From: Thermomucor indicae-seudaticae
Lineage: Eukaryota > Mucoromycota > Mucoromycetes > Mucorales > Lichtheimiaceae
Assembly: GCA_000787465.1 (NCBI GenBank)
Contig: JSYX01000810.1
Coordinates: 1 to 12,218, forward strand
Length of the DNA: 12,218 bases
Reading direction: 5' to 3'
In this document: piece by piece, positions 1 through 10,816 of the stretch
How the letters are laid out: each line of letters begins with the position of its first letter
How positions within the stretch are numbered: the stretch's first letter is position 1
The notes under the pieces: generated by a model
Databases searched by the model: none
Told to the model about the DNA's origin: nothing
The model's input: the letters and a program-made list of their open reading frames with translations, nothing else
Translations under genes and position numbers: made by a program

Positions 1-393
1 AGCGCTCAATAATGAACATCAAAAGTTTGTGTTTGATTCTTCCGTTTCCAAAAATTTCGGATCTGTCGCCTTGACTTTTGAACTGCGACTGTAGGTGATA
101 TGTGGTGCAGTATTCACACCATGATGGCGCAATTGAAGCGGCGAAAGGTTGTCCCGAATAGGTATTCTTTAACGCATAAACTTGGATACTTACGCAAAGG
201 CGGATGAATCAGCAGAATTACCAAGACAGGGCACAGCACGGCAGCACGCGAAAATGGTCCGTCAGCATATATTACTCAATACAGCGTCCTTCCGCCGAAT
301 ATCCACACGCCTCTTGGCGCGCGGAACCCAAGCGCCGACGATTGTGGGGTTTCACTGTCCGCCTTTTTTTCTCTCTCTCTTTTTTGTTAGTCC
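1..393. other. Upstream region of VPS24, no supported gene
   Basis: I see no convincing coding sequence here. The short frames overlapping 182-479 have no recognisable domain, and the later ones run through the first VPS24 intron. The last 30 bases before the VPS24 start are a strong pyrimidine tract containing CT repeats and ending in TTGTTAG just before TCCATG. This looks like a 3' splice site, so a 5'-UTR intron is possible, but I could not fix its donor. The promoter of VPS24 must lie in this stretch. No clear TATA box is visible. Confidence 0.5.
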
Positions 394-1302
394 ATGAACA
401 GCACATTAACGAACATTCAACGGTTTTTCGGCAAAAAGACCCCAGAAGAACTAGTGAGTTCTCTTTTTCGAGAGATTAGGAAAGGAACGTTGTTGTTGAA
501 TGAGTTCAAGCTTAGGTAAAGAAATGGCGACAAGACATTCGTGCCCAGCAACGTGCCATACAGCGACAGATACAGTCCATTGAGGTGGAAGAGGCCAAGG
601 TCAAGAAATCGATTAAACAAGTAGCCAAAAAAGGCGATGCCAAGATTTGCAAAATGCTTGCCAAGGAGCTTGTACGGTCTCAACGGCACAAGAATCGATT
701 GCATGCCAGTAAAGCGCAACTTAATTCTATAGTGATGCAATTAGAACATCAACTAGGTATGTCTTTTTGCCCCGCGCGTGCTCACTACAAATATACTCAT
801 TCGGAAATAGCCATCTTAAAGGTCGCCGGGACGTTGCAGAAAAGTGGAGAGGTCATGAAACTGGTCAATCAACTTGTGCGGTTACCTGAAATATCCCAAG
901 CCATGCAGCAAATGTCCATGGAAATGGTCAAGGTATATACATACTATTAATTCCGGTCTTGCTGTAAGAAACTTATTCCCTGTACAAAGGCTGGCCTTAT
1001 GGACGAAATGATCGAGGATACAATGGAAATGATGGACGACGAGGAATTGGAAGAGGAAGCAGAAGAGGAAGTGAATAATGTCTTGTATCAAATCACGGAC
1101 GGTATGCTGGGTGAGGCTGGCACAGTCGGTCCTGTACTTGAAAGAAAACCAGCGCTTGAAGCGGAAGCAGAGGATGAAGAGGAAGGTCCAGAGCTGGATA
1201 TGATGCAGAAACGTTTGGAGGTAATTATAAGTTCTCTATCTAGCGCTATGTACATGTCTATTAAACTTGTGTACACCAATCTTCCAGGCACTGCGAGGCT
1301 AA
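394..1302 (+). CDS. VPS24: ESCRT-III subunit Vps24/CHMP3 (5 exons)
   Basis: Joined exons 394-453, 516-756, 811-932, 990-1220 and 1288-1302 give 222 residues, the same length as human CHMP3. Vps24 co-assembles with Vps2 on endosomal membranes to cap and remodel Snf7 filaments during multivesicular body formation. Seen here: a basic N-terminal half with EEAKVKKSIKQVAKKGD and AKELVRSQRHKNRLHASKA, a core segment LKVAGTLQKSGEVMKLV, a conserved MIEDTMEMMDDEELEEEAEEEV stretch read in parts around residues 148-169, and a very acidic linker. The C-terminal MIM1-like motif (about 211-221) ends in RLEALRG. Introns are 62, 54, 57 and 67 bp, all GT-AG. An in-frame TAG lies two codons before the ATG, so this start is firm. 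The MIM is split by the last intron, and exon 5 has only four codons plus stop. Identification rests on near-continuous similarity to CHMP3, not CHMP2. Confidence 0.95.
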
Positions 1303-1607
1303 CATGATGAACCCCCACCCTTTATCCTTCCTATACATAAACATGAGCATAACTTTTACTTATTCCCGAATTACAAATCTGATTTGTTACAAGATTGCTA
1401 CTTTGAAGCCAAGGTGAAAAGGAGATTTCATAGGATCAAGGTCTGATAGCTTGGTGAGGTCATCCGCCTTCTAAAGGTAGAGGGAGCGTTTTATTAGGAT
1501 AGAGGGCTGGCCTTCAGGGATATCAAAAGCACGGTTCTCACGGTTCTGATGTGATAGGAAGAACTAATTTTACAACGTTTTTCGATACGAAAGATAGATA
1601 TGGTTCT
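1303..1607. other. Convergent intergenic region
   Basis: This is the spacer between the 3' ends of VPS24 (+) and the aldo-keto reductase (-). It should hold both 3' UTRs. I see no frame with recognisable protein features. It contains a minus-strand AATAAA at 1490-1495 and a short direct repeat of CACGGTTCT near 1531-1548. Confidence 0.6.
1490..1495 (-). terminator. Candidate poly(A) signal of the aldo-keto reductase
   Basis: AATAAA reads on the minus strand about 113 bp beyond the reductase stop codon. Position and orientation fit a polyadenylation signal. Fungal signals are often degenerate, so this is a candidate only. Confidence 0.35.
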
Positions 1608-3014
1608 CTAGAAAATTTGTACATTCCATTCCTCAGTACCGGGATCATTGTACCGAATGTTACGAGCGCCAAGGCTTGCGACGGCCTTAAAGTCTTGTTC
1701 GTCCAGGATAAAGTCCTTGAAGTTCTCAATGATACGAGATGGCGTGACACTCTTGGGGATGACACTGACACCGCGCTGGGCAGCAAAGGAAATGCAGACT
1801 TGAGCAGGTGTCTTGTTTAGTTTCTGAGCCACTTGGACGATCTATGTTTATATATATCGATGAGTTACCGGAGAAAAAATAACACACACATTTTATTTTT
1901 ACTTACCACTGGGTCGTCGACAATACGCTCTTTGCCATAAATGTTGTTGCCCAAGGGAGAGTAAGCGGTGACGTGAATGTTTTCCTTGGCGCAGTATTCC
2001 AAAAGCTCAGTCTGCAAGAGACCAGGATGTAGTTCGACCTGGTTGACGGCAGGGCGTATGCGGCAGTTGTCCAGGATATATTGGATCTTGGGAATAGTAA
2101 AGTTGGATACACCTATCATTGTTTTGTCGTCAGTAACTGAATGAAAAGAGTGTGTGTGCGTTTTCGCATGACTTACCAATGTGCCTCACAAGACCTTCAT
2201 CGACAAGTTCTTCCATGGCTTTCCAGGTGGCCATCAAGTCGACTTCCTCAACCTCCACTTTACCGTCCCTACCCATCTCGGGATTAGATCATCCGCCCAC
2301 CAACTCACAGACACCCGAAGGCACACTTACTTTTTGGGAAAGAGATCCTCGACAATGGGAACAGTAGGAACTTCAGAAGGTGGGAAAGCAGGCTAACATA
2401 TGTAAGCAAGCGAAAAGACCCCATCCATGATCTTTTTTATTTCTTTACCGTAAAGCTGACGGGCCAGTGGATCAGGTACAAGTCCAGGTACTCAAGACCC
2501 AAAGCCTTCAGAGACGCCTTGACAGCAGCCTTGACGTATTCAGGACGGTGGTATGTGTTCCAGAGCTGTAACAAAGAAAAGATCAGTATACAACCTTGGA
2601 AAGCACCCCTTCTATATCTCACCTTGGATGTAATAAAGATTTCTTCGCGAGGTACACCAGCTTCCTTGATCGCTTGACCCACTTCGTGTTCGTTGCGGTA
2701 TACATATGCGCAGTCAAGATGTCTGTAGCCTGTTGTTTGTGATAAATAGGACGCTTGCATGTAAATGGCTGCCTGACAGTACCATTCTGTAGAGCGCACA
2801 ACACAGCCTTGCGGACTTCATCAGGCTTGGAGAGCCAGGTTCCCAAACCTGTTACATATCAGTATACAAGAATAGAGTCTACTGTTTCCGCGAGATATTT
2901 ACCAATGGTGGGGATCTTGGCCCCAGTGTAGAGTGCTAAGGAAGGCGGCGTTGAGTTTAAAGGCGTCCTTTTGCCTTCATGAAATAACTTACCGCAAGTA
3001 CGGCCGAGGGACAT
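1608..3014 (-). CDS. NADPH-dependent aldo-keto reductase (9 exons)
   Basis: Exons on the minus strand are 3014-2993, 2935-2903, 2848-2783, 2729-2623, 2565-2449, 2392-2331, 2268-2177, 2112-1907 and 1841-1608, giving 312 residues, normal for the family. The protein should be a cytosolic TIM-barrel enzyme reducing aldehydes or ketones with NADPH. The catalytic tetrad is visible: Asp46 and Tyr51 in DCAYVYRNE, Lys76 in FITSK, and His109 in YLIHWP. The cofactor loop [13 protein letters not shown] and the GVSNF and NQVELHP motifs are present. It resembles fungal glycerol dehydrogenase/Gcy1-like and sugar reductases, but the exact substrate cannot be read. Introns are 53-65 bp, all GT-AG, and exons 1 and 2 are tiny (22 and 33 nt). 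A TATA box lies 62-69 nt before the ATG, suggesting regulated expression. It follows COQ5 in tandem, 251 bp away. Confidence 0.93.
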
Positions 3015-3015
3015 G

Positions 3016-3057
3016 CTACAGATAGAGACGATAAAAAGAAAAAAAGACGACAATCAT
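3016..3057 (-). promoter_or_regulatory. Possible uORF of the aldo-keto reductase
   Basis: An ATG at 3057 opens a 13-codon frame ending in TAG at 3016, one base before the reductase ATG. It lies about 19 nt downstream of the TATA box, so it may or may not be within the transcript. If transcribed, termination right at the main start would favour reinitiation or repress translation. There is no transcript evidence. Confidence 0.25.
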
Positions 3058-3075
3058 TGTACGATCCAGGCGCGC

Positions 3076-3083
3076 TTTATATA
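3076..3083 (-). promoter_or_regulatory. TATA box of the aldo-keto reductase
   Basis: TATATAAA on the minus strand, 62-69 nt upstream of the reductase ATG, between that gene and the COQ5 stop. This is the clearest core promoter motif in the window. The other genes lack a comparable well-placed TATA. Confidence 0.6.
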
Positions 3084-3265
3084 GTCTAGAAGTTCATATA
3101 GTGCCGGGAAAAGGAAAACGACAAATGCCCCGATAAAAAAGCCCGAGAAACCAACCCCTCCATTTTTCCCGATTCATCAATTCGGGGTTCATGATCAATG
3201 GCAAAACTTGTTCCGAGGACGCGTCAACTTTACAAATGAAGTCTATATGTACAAGTGATTTTGCT

Positions 3266-4354
<1,089 letters not shown>

Positions 4355-4370
<16 letters not shown>

Positions 4371-4399
4371 GACAAAAGAAAACACAGAAATTTTGGCAT
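4355..4399 (-). promoter_or_regulatory. uORF overlapping the COQ5 start codon
   Basis: An ATG at 4399, 29 nt upstream of the COQ5 ATG and in another frame, opens 14 codons (MPKFLCFLLSWYTG) ending in TAG at 4355, inside COQ5 codons 4-6. Ribosomes using it would pass the main start. Whether the mRNA reaches this far is unknown, although a 5' UTR longer than 30 nt would include it. Confidence 0.4.
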
Positions 4400-4424
4400 G
4401 GAAGAGAGAGAGACTCCGCTAAGC

Positions 4425-4430
4425 TTTATT
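4425..4430 (-). terminator. AATAAA containing the stop codon of the small basic gene
   Basis: The minus strand reads AATAAA, with the TAA stop of the 4426-4852 gene inside it. If used as a poly(A) signal, the 3' UTR would have to fit in the 55 bp before the COQ5 ATG. Confidence 0.3.
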
Positions 4431-4852
4431 TGTTGATGGGCCAAAAGAAAGAGAGGACACGACGTTTTGGTGTGTGCCTTCTACTACTGTTATTATTATT
4501 AGCAAGGCCTTCTGGTATACAAGAACGTCTGCGAGGGAATAAGAGTATGTCGTCTGAAGGCGGCTCTATTCGTTCTGAATACTGAATTGGCTTGGGTGGA
4601 TAATGTCGGATACGAACCGCGGTTATTTCTGCTCGTTCTTGTTCTTGCTCTTGTTCTTTCGCTTGAGCAAATAATTTGCCTAGGCTTCTTTTTGAGCGTA
4701 GCAGTAGTCGAGATGCACTCTTTCGTAGTCGCAAACGTCCTGAATGGGTTGCCTGATTCTTTTTACTCGAAGAATATTCATTCGATCGGCTCATTTGTTT
4801 CTATCAGCTTTACCTCTTCGATCTCTGAGGCTGCAGTAAACGGTTGCTCCAT
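4426..4852 (-). CDS. Small basic hypothetical protein (probably 2 exons)
   Basis: I do not recognise this protein. The preferred model has exon 1 at 4852-4814 (MEQPFTAASEIEE) and exon 2 at 4752-4426, joined in phase 0 across a 61-bp GTAAAG...ATCAG intron, giving 121 residues. That intron size matches the confirmed genes here. The alternative is an unspliced 122-residue frame starting at 4794 (MSRSNEYSSSKKNQ). Both share the C-terminal 108 residues: an Arg/Lys-rich segment (SGRLRLRKSASRLLLRSKRS), an EQEQEQE tract, a Pro-rich middle, and a basic tail ending KRRVLSFFWPINK. No membrane span is seen. The charge would suit nuclear or nucleic-acid binding, but that is a guess. The frame could be extended upstream to an ATG at 4924 with or without a further intron. 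The stop lies 55 bp from COQ5. It could also be spurious. Confidence 0.45.
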
Positions 4853-5186
4853 CTTTAAGGAAGATGGAAAAAGGAAGAGAAAAGCGGACAAAAATACGTA
4901 CGTTCCGTCAACCCCTTTCAGCATTAAACCAAAGGGGGGGGGCAATTAAGAATGGGCATGTGCTATTGCCATTGCCTTTGCCTCGGGAGGTTCCACTGCG
5001 GCTATTGACATTCGAGCACCATTATCATAATGTGCCTATCTCAAGTGATGGCAATTTGTATCCACCTTGAGCAACGGAAATGGTCCTCGGAAAAAAACCA
5101 CGAGGTCAGTACCAGGCATGTGTCTCGCTGCATTTGAGTTTTTATGCAGCTTTTCTTTTCTTCCCCGCTTTCTCTTACTCTTTATA
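4853..5186. promoter_or_regulatory. Divergent promoter region
   Basis: This lies between the small basic gene (-) and the PROPPIN gene (+) and should carry both promoters. It holds a run of nine G at 4934-4942 and CT-rich tracts near both starts. An in-frame ATG at 5118 would add 23 hydrophobic residues to the PROPPIN. I see no well-placed TATA box and no convincing gene on either strand. Confidence 0.5.
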
Positions 5187-6671
5187 ATGAACCTTACACG
5201 ATCTACATCCAATTCCAATTACGCCCCTGGTCTTCTTTATGCAGGCTTCAACCAAGATTACGGCTGCTTTGTCGTTGGTCTTGATTCTGGATTTCGTGTA
5301 TACAACTGTGACCCGTTAATCGAACAAGCTCGAATAGGTGTGATCTCCCGTCCTTGCTATACGATTGTCTCTTTACCCTTTCAATCAGAGAATATAACGC
5401 ATTACGCTTCTACTAGAATCGCATGAAGGAGGAATCGGATTAGCCGAAATGCTCTATCGGACCAACCTCCTTGCACTTGTCGGAGGAGGTAGAAATCCGA
5501 GATACCCGCCCAACAAGGTGATTATCTACGACAGTATCAAGAGCACACCTGTCTTAGAACTCGAATTCAAGAGTCAAATCAAGTCTGTTAAACTGCGAAG
5601 GAACAGGCGAGTTTCATTCAATGAGGATCCCTTCTTTTCTTATTTGCTCATGGTGGATAATACATTAGACTGACAGTTGTCCTGATGAACAAGGTATACG
5701 TGTACCGCTTCTGTGCCCGACCAGAACTTCTCCATACATTCGAGACATGCGATAATGACCGAGGTATGTCTTTGAACCTGATACAAGGAACGCCATTATT
5801 CACGATCTGTTGTAAAAGGCCTGGCTGCCGTATCATCCTCACAAGATCACGCAATCCTAGCTATTCCAGGACGCCAACGAGGGCACTTGCAGATCGTCGA
5901 TCTCGACTCACTAGGCTATTATTGGACTGCATCATCCTCCTCATCAACAATCTCCACCGCCTGCACGCTAGTAGAAGGAAGACCCACACCCACCGCCAAC
6001 GTAAGCATTATCGCTGCGCATTCCGGGAGACTGAGCTGTATAGCACTCAACAGTGACGGATCCAAATGCGCGACCGCAAGCGATAAAGGTACACTGATCC
6101 GGGTGTTCAGCACAGCGACAGGGGCGCAGCTGAACGAGTTACGACGGGGCATGGACAGAGCCGAGATTTATTCGCTGGCATTCAATACGAACTCGACTCG
6201 GTTATGTGTTTCTTCAGACAAGGGCACGATTCATGTCTTTAACCTGGATCCATCTGTGATTACCACGTTAGACCATCGGCCGCGAGGTCCGACTTACGGC
6301 GAAGTGGTTGTTTACCCGACCCAGGTTTCCGCCAAACAATATGGATTGACGCACAGTGGCAATCACGGGAGCAGCCTGAGCTTTATGAAGGAGTTGTTGC
6401 CGAAATACTTTAGTAGTGAGTGGAGCTTTGCACACGCCAAAATTGTGACGGAGAGTCGATTTATAGTGGCCTTTGGTGAAGAGAAGAATACCATCATAGG
6501 TAAGCCGTTCCAGTCCCGTCTCTTCTAACGCAGCATCATGATTTGATTCATTGACTGTTTTAACATACAGCTGTTTGTGCTGATGGCAGTTGGTACAAGT
6601 TTAGCTTTGATCCGCGAAAAGGTGGCGAATGTATACGGAATTCATTTGCCAGGTTTTTAAAGAGTGAATAA
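5187..6671 (+). CDS. HSV2: PROPPIN, WIPI3/WDR45B (Hsv2-like) (5 exons)
   Basis: Exons 5187-5337, 5417-5606, 5669-5763, 5819-6499 and 6571-6671 give 405 residues. PROPPINs are seven-bladed beta-propellers that bind PI3P and PI(3,5)P2 and act in autophagy and endosome or vacuole dynamics. Seen: [64 protein letters not shown], then the phosphoinositide-binding LRRG at 253-256, [23 protein letters not shown], and a terminal [13 protein letters not shown]. These match WIPI3 better than Atg18/WIPI1-2. It is about 60 residues longer than human WIPI3, mainly through a Ser/Thr-rich insert (about 177-198) and a loop after the NLDPS segment. Intron 2 (5607-5668) starts with GC. The other introns are GT-AG. 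The cytosolic family favours the ATG at 5187 over an in-frame upstream ATG. It converges on RCC1 with 53 bp between stops. Confidence 0.94.
5607..5668 (+). other. GC-AG intron in the PROPPIN gene
   Basis: The exon ends AACAG and the intron begins GCGAGT and ends ACATTAG. Joining AG with the following A gives Arg and continues as [14 protein letters not shown], aligned with the family's RDRIVVVL segment. No GT donor nearby restores this frame with an available AG. The exon AG before GC fits the strong pairing usual for GC donors. Confidence 0.8.
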
Positions 6672-6719
6672 TTCTTGTATAGTTCTTGTTGTTGTCGGAC
6701 AAAGCAGGAAACAAATGTC

Positions 6720-6725
6720 TTTATT
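6720..6725 (-). terminator. AATAAA touching the RCC1 stop codon
   Basis: Minus-strand AATAAA begins at the last base of the RCC1 TAA. It sits within the 53-bp gap between two convergent genes, so it is a plausible poly(A) signal with almost no 3' UTR before it. Confidence 0.35.
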
Positions 6726-8154
6726 TACATTGTAGTAGTGGTGGTGTTGGTATTGGTAGTAGTAGTAGCCAAAATGACGGTGTGTTGCGCGCCAGCCGAC
6801 GCTCTGATAACCTTGTAACCTTCTATTTTTTGCCCGGTGAGTTTGCATGGAACAGGTTCATCTTCTTCTGAGCCGTTTCCAAGGGCAAGCATGGTTCCAA
6901 AACCCCAGGTATAAGCCGATCCATCCTTGGTGACTGCAATCGCATGGTTGCTTCCCGTACTGATCTGGACCACATTGGATAATCCAGGAATCTTGGTGGG
7001 CAACCCAATCGCGCGTTTAAAGTTGCCAGTGCTTTTCGTCTGGTTATGTTGATGCAGCCTGTCAATTTCTTCTGGCGGCAACCCGAGTTGCGACGAATCC
7101 GCACGCCCGAATGCATACACGTCGCCGTTTTCCATGAGTACGAGCGAGTGATGTTCACCGCCCACAACAGACTTGACGATGCCCTTATCTCTGAGGATGG
7201 CAATCACGGTGGGCGACTTGACGATATCCGGAGCCGACTGATCGTCCTCAGTCCACAGTCCACACTGCTGATAGTTGTTGAGACCCCAGACATAGAGTTC
7301 GTTGCTATGGCTCAGTGCAAAGGAGTGGTAGGATCCGGTGCCGATGGCCTTGATGTTGCGAAGGGCCAAGAGCTCCGGTTCGAGGGCATTCTTTTTGCGG
7401 CGTTCAATCACACGTCGGCCGAGTTGGAACTGCTGGCCGTTTCCCCACGTGTAGACGCGGCCAGTTTCCGTGAGTGCGAGACAGTGATCTGTGCCTGCTG
7501 CGATATCGACAATGGTTTCGTTGCGTAAGGGTTCAAAGAGGGTTGGGACCGGTTGAACGTCTTGTTGTTTTGAAAAGCCCAGAGCTCCTTCCGAGGACTT
7601 TTTATTCTGTCAGCTTTTTGCGTTTCCCTTCTCATAGGCGGCCGCGCCTTACCCGAAAAGTGCCCCAACAGTACAATTTGCCATCTTCAGACAACCCCAT
7701 GGTGACAGAATCACCACAGGCCACCTTCACGATTTTGACATGGGCGAGGGATTCAATCAGTGCCGGCTCGTATTCATCACCGTCGCGACCGAGTGCTCGC
7801 TGGTCGTTGCATCCCCAACTAAACAGCTGAGCTTGCCCCCCAAACACAGTCAGTTCACTCGCTAGAATGCTAAAAGAGAGAGAGAGAGAGAGACATGGCC
7901 ATCCTTACTCGTCCAGAGTTCGTCAGAGCAACGGTATGCATCGCGCCACAGACAATGTCGCAAATCTTTTCATCGTCCAGCGCCAAGAGTGGCATGGGCT
8001 TTTTCCTTGCCAGCATTCCGTCGCCCAAGCCAAGCTGGCCCGTGTCTCCGTTGCCAAACACAAATACTCGACCCGGTTCTGTCAAGGGACTAGGGATACC
8101 ATTAATGACTTGAGCTGATCTCTGCCGAGTGAGCATTCTTTGTCGACCCTGCAT
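6725..8154 (-). CDS. RCC1: RCC1-type guanine nucleotide exchange factor for Ran (3 exons)
   Basis: Exons 8154-7909, 7826-7653 and 7597-6725 give 430 residues, close to human RCC1 (421). RCC1 sits on chromatin and loads GTP on Ran, setting the gradient for nuclear transport and spindle assembly. The RCC1 repeats are plain: VFVFGNGDTGQLGLG, LFSWGCNDQRALGR, LYCWGTFR, VYTWGNGQQFQLGR, LYVWGLNNYQQCGL, VYAFGRADSSQLGL, AYTWGFGTMLALG. The acidic active-site Asp equivalent lies in AAGTDHCLAL (Asp177), and the conserved His pair lies in VVGGEHHSLVL (289-290). The N-terminus (MQGRQRMLTRQRS) is short and basic, as in the nuclear family. Introns are 82 bp (carrying a (CT)9 run) and 55 bp. The protein ends in a Thr/Asn tail coded by GTA/GTG-type triplet repeats. 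The start is the first ATG after the HOG1 stop, 160 bp away. Confidence 0.93.
6732..6768. repeat. Trinucleotide repeat in the RCC1 3' coding end
   Basis: An imperfect run of GTA, GTG and GTT triplets on the plus strand codes on the minus strand for the Thr/Asn-rich C-terminal tail of RCC1. Such tracts change length by slippage, and the tail lies outside the last propeller repeat. Confidence 0.7.
7875..7892. repeat. (AG)9 microsatellite in RCC1 intron 1
   Basis: Nine AG dinucleotides on the plus strand read as (CT)9 in the sense of RCC1, followed by TTTTAG. It resembles a polypyrimidine tract. The AG right after it cannot be used in frame, so the true acceptor lies about 45 nt further on, at 7827-7828. 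Confidence 0.8.
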
Positions 8155-8314
8155 TTTGGTATATACGAGTGGGCTTTTCTTTTTTTCTTTACTGCCACTC
8201 GAATTTCTTTGTTGCTCCAGGAACTGAGATCGAAAATCTCCCAGCCTTCGGATGTGAACCCGTTCAAAAGTGAATGGATGTGCCAACCCCAAAAGGGGGA
8301 TCCACTTGAGCCTT

Positions 8315-10029
<1,715 letters not shown>

Positions 10030-10037
<8 letters not shown>

Positions 10038-10149
10038 AGTAAGCTGTAAAGGCAAGGGGTAAGAAAGGTATCGACTGGCGTAAAAGAGGAACCAAGGGCG
10101 CCCTTTTGCCGTTTTTTCCGGAACAGGCGCAAAACCCAAACCAAACCAT
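10030..10149 (-). promoter_or_regulatory. uORF overlapping the HOG1 start
   Basis: An ATG at 10149 opens 39 codons ending in TGA at 10030, inside HOG1 codons 2-3 and in another frame. If the 5' UTR is longer than 112 nt and unspliced, it would reduce initiation at HOG1. No cDNA evidence is available. Confidence 0.35.
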
Positions 10150-10811
10150 GACGCGAGTCTTTGGATTGTGTGAAACCGTCGGAGTTGCCTCTATTGAACA
10201 AAGTGCGGATTCCTTGTACTGGGGTTTTCCGTCTGATTTGCTCTGAGCTTTTTCATGACGGTTTTGAGATTAAGCAGAAATCAGGACCCCTTCATCTGAT
10301 GAAGCCGGAAGCAGATCACAATTGCAACAACTGCAGTGAAATATTTCATTCTTTTAATGGGTACTTTAGCTCCGCTAGGACGCTTTCGTCCTCATTACAA
10401 ACATCATTATATTTACGATTTCATATAGCACTGGCTTTGTACTTCTTCTGGTATAAAGCTACAGTCATCAACATATTTTAGTTTGAGAAGTAACATATTA
10501 GTATGAAAGAAAGTTATGGGATTATCAGTCTGTTCTATTAAGCAAAAATTTTAAGGACGGAAACGTCCTTTTTTAAGGTGAGAGCTGTAAGCGTGTGGAA
10601 ACTCTTGCGACTTAGCCAGTCAAAGTAGAATTAGAGGATGATCTAAACATTATTACGGCGTAATTTATTCTATTGGTTAACTGTATGGGAACCTAAGCAA
10701 GAATGGCGGAGGATCTGTGAAGGATCACAGTTGCACGGGGTCTGCTTTTCGCAGAGACACGGGATGCAGCAAACAAATGTACAAAGGTGGTCGATTAAAG
10801 GAAAGGCATAT
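10150..10811. other. Gene-poor region upstream of HOG1
   Basis: No supported gene. A frame at 10161-10481 has no recognisable features. Three small hairpins are visible. One is AAGGACG-GAAA-CGTCCTT at 10553-10570, followed by four more T. Another is CTGTGA-AGGA-TCACAG at 10715-10730. The third is TCTGC-TTTTC-GCAGA at 10741-10755. The distal HOG1 promoter probably lies here. Confidence 0.5.
10553..10574 (+). other. Hairpin with GAAA loop and T-run
   Basis: A 7-bp perfect stem (AAGGACG/CGTCCTT) closes a GAAA tetraloop and runs into TTTT, giving six T in a row. It looks like an intrinsic terminator, but in a fungal nucleus it has no assigned role. The T-run could stop RNA polymerase III if a small RNA gene lay upstream, and I see no A or B box there. 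Confidence 0.35.
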
Positions 10812-10816
10812 ACAGA

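Noticed and set aside
28..171. Minus-strand open stretch of about 48 codons ending at 28
   Set aside because: No start codon or recognised motif in frame. As a last exon, its upstream exons would have to overlap VPS24.
182..479. Two overlapping plus-strand frames before and across VPS24 exon 1
   Set aside because: No domain, low-complexity Phe/Leu ends caused by the pyrimidine tract, and the longer one reads through the first VPS24 intron.
4587..4949. Plus-strand 120-residue frame with hydrophobic Leu/Val run
   Set aside because: It is antisense to the small basic gene. The hydrophobic run comes from the complement of the EQEQEQE codons, and codon use gives no support.
5611..5616. GT donor (GTTTCA) as an alternative for PROPPIN intron 2
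   Set aside because: No available AG acceptor gives the [12 protein letters not shown] frame from this phase, and the donor is a poor match to consensus.
7046..7528. Plus-strand 160-residue frame
   Set aside because: Antisense shadow of RCC1 exon 3, which has clear repeats on the minus strand.
7871..7875. Splice acceptor TTTTAG right after the (CT)9 tract in RCC1 intron 1
   Set aside because: Using this AG leads into a TAG or TGA stop in every usable phase. Only the acceptor at 7827-7828 joins NSGR to LFSWGCND in frame.
10161..10481. Plus-strand 106-residue frame upstream of HOG1
   Set aside because: No domain or similarity I can recognise. It lies in AT-rich gene-poor sequence with a chance-length frame.
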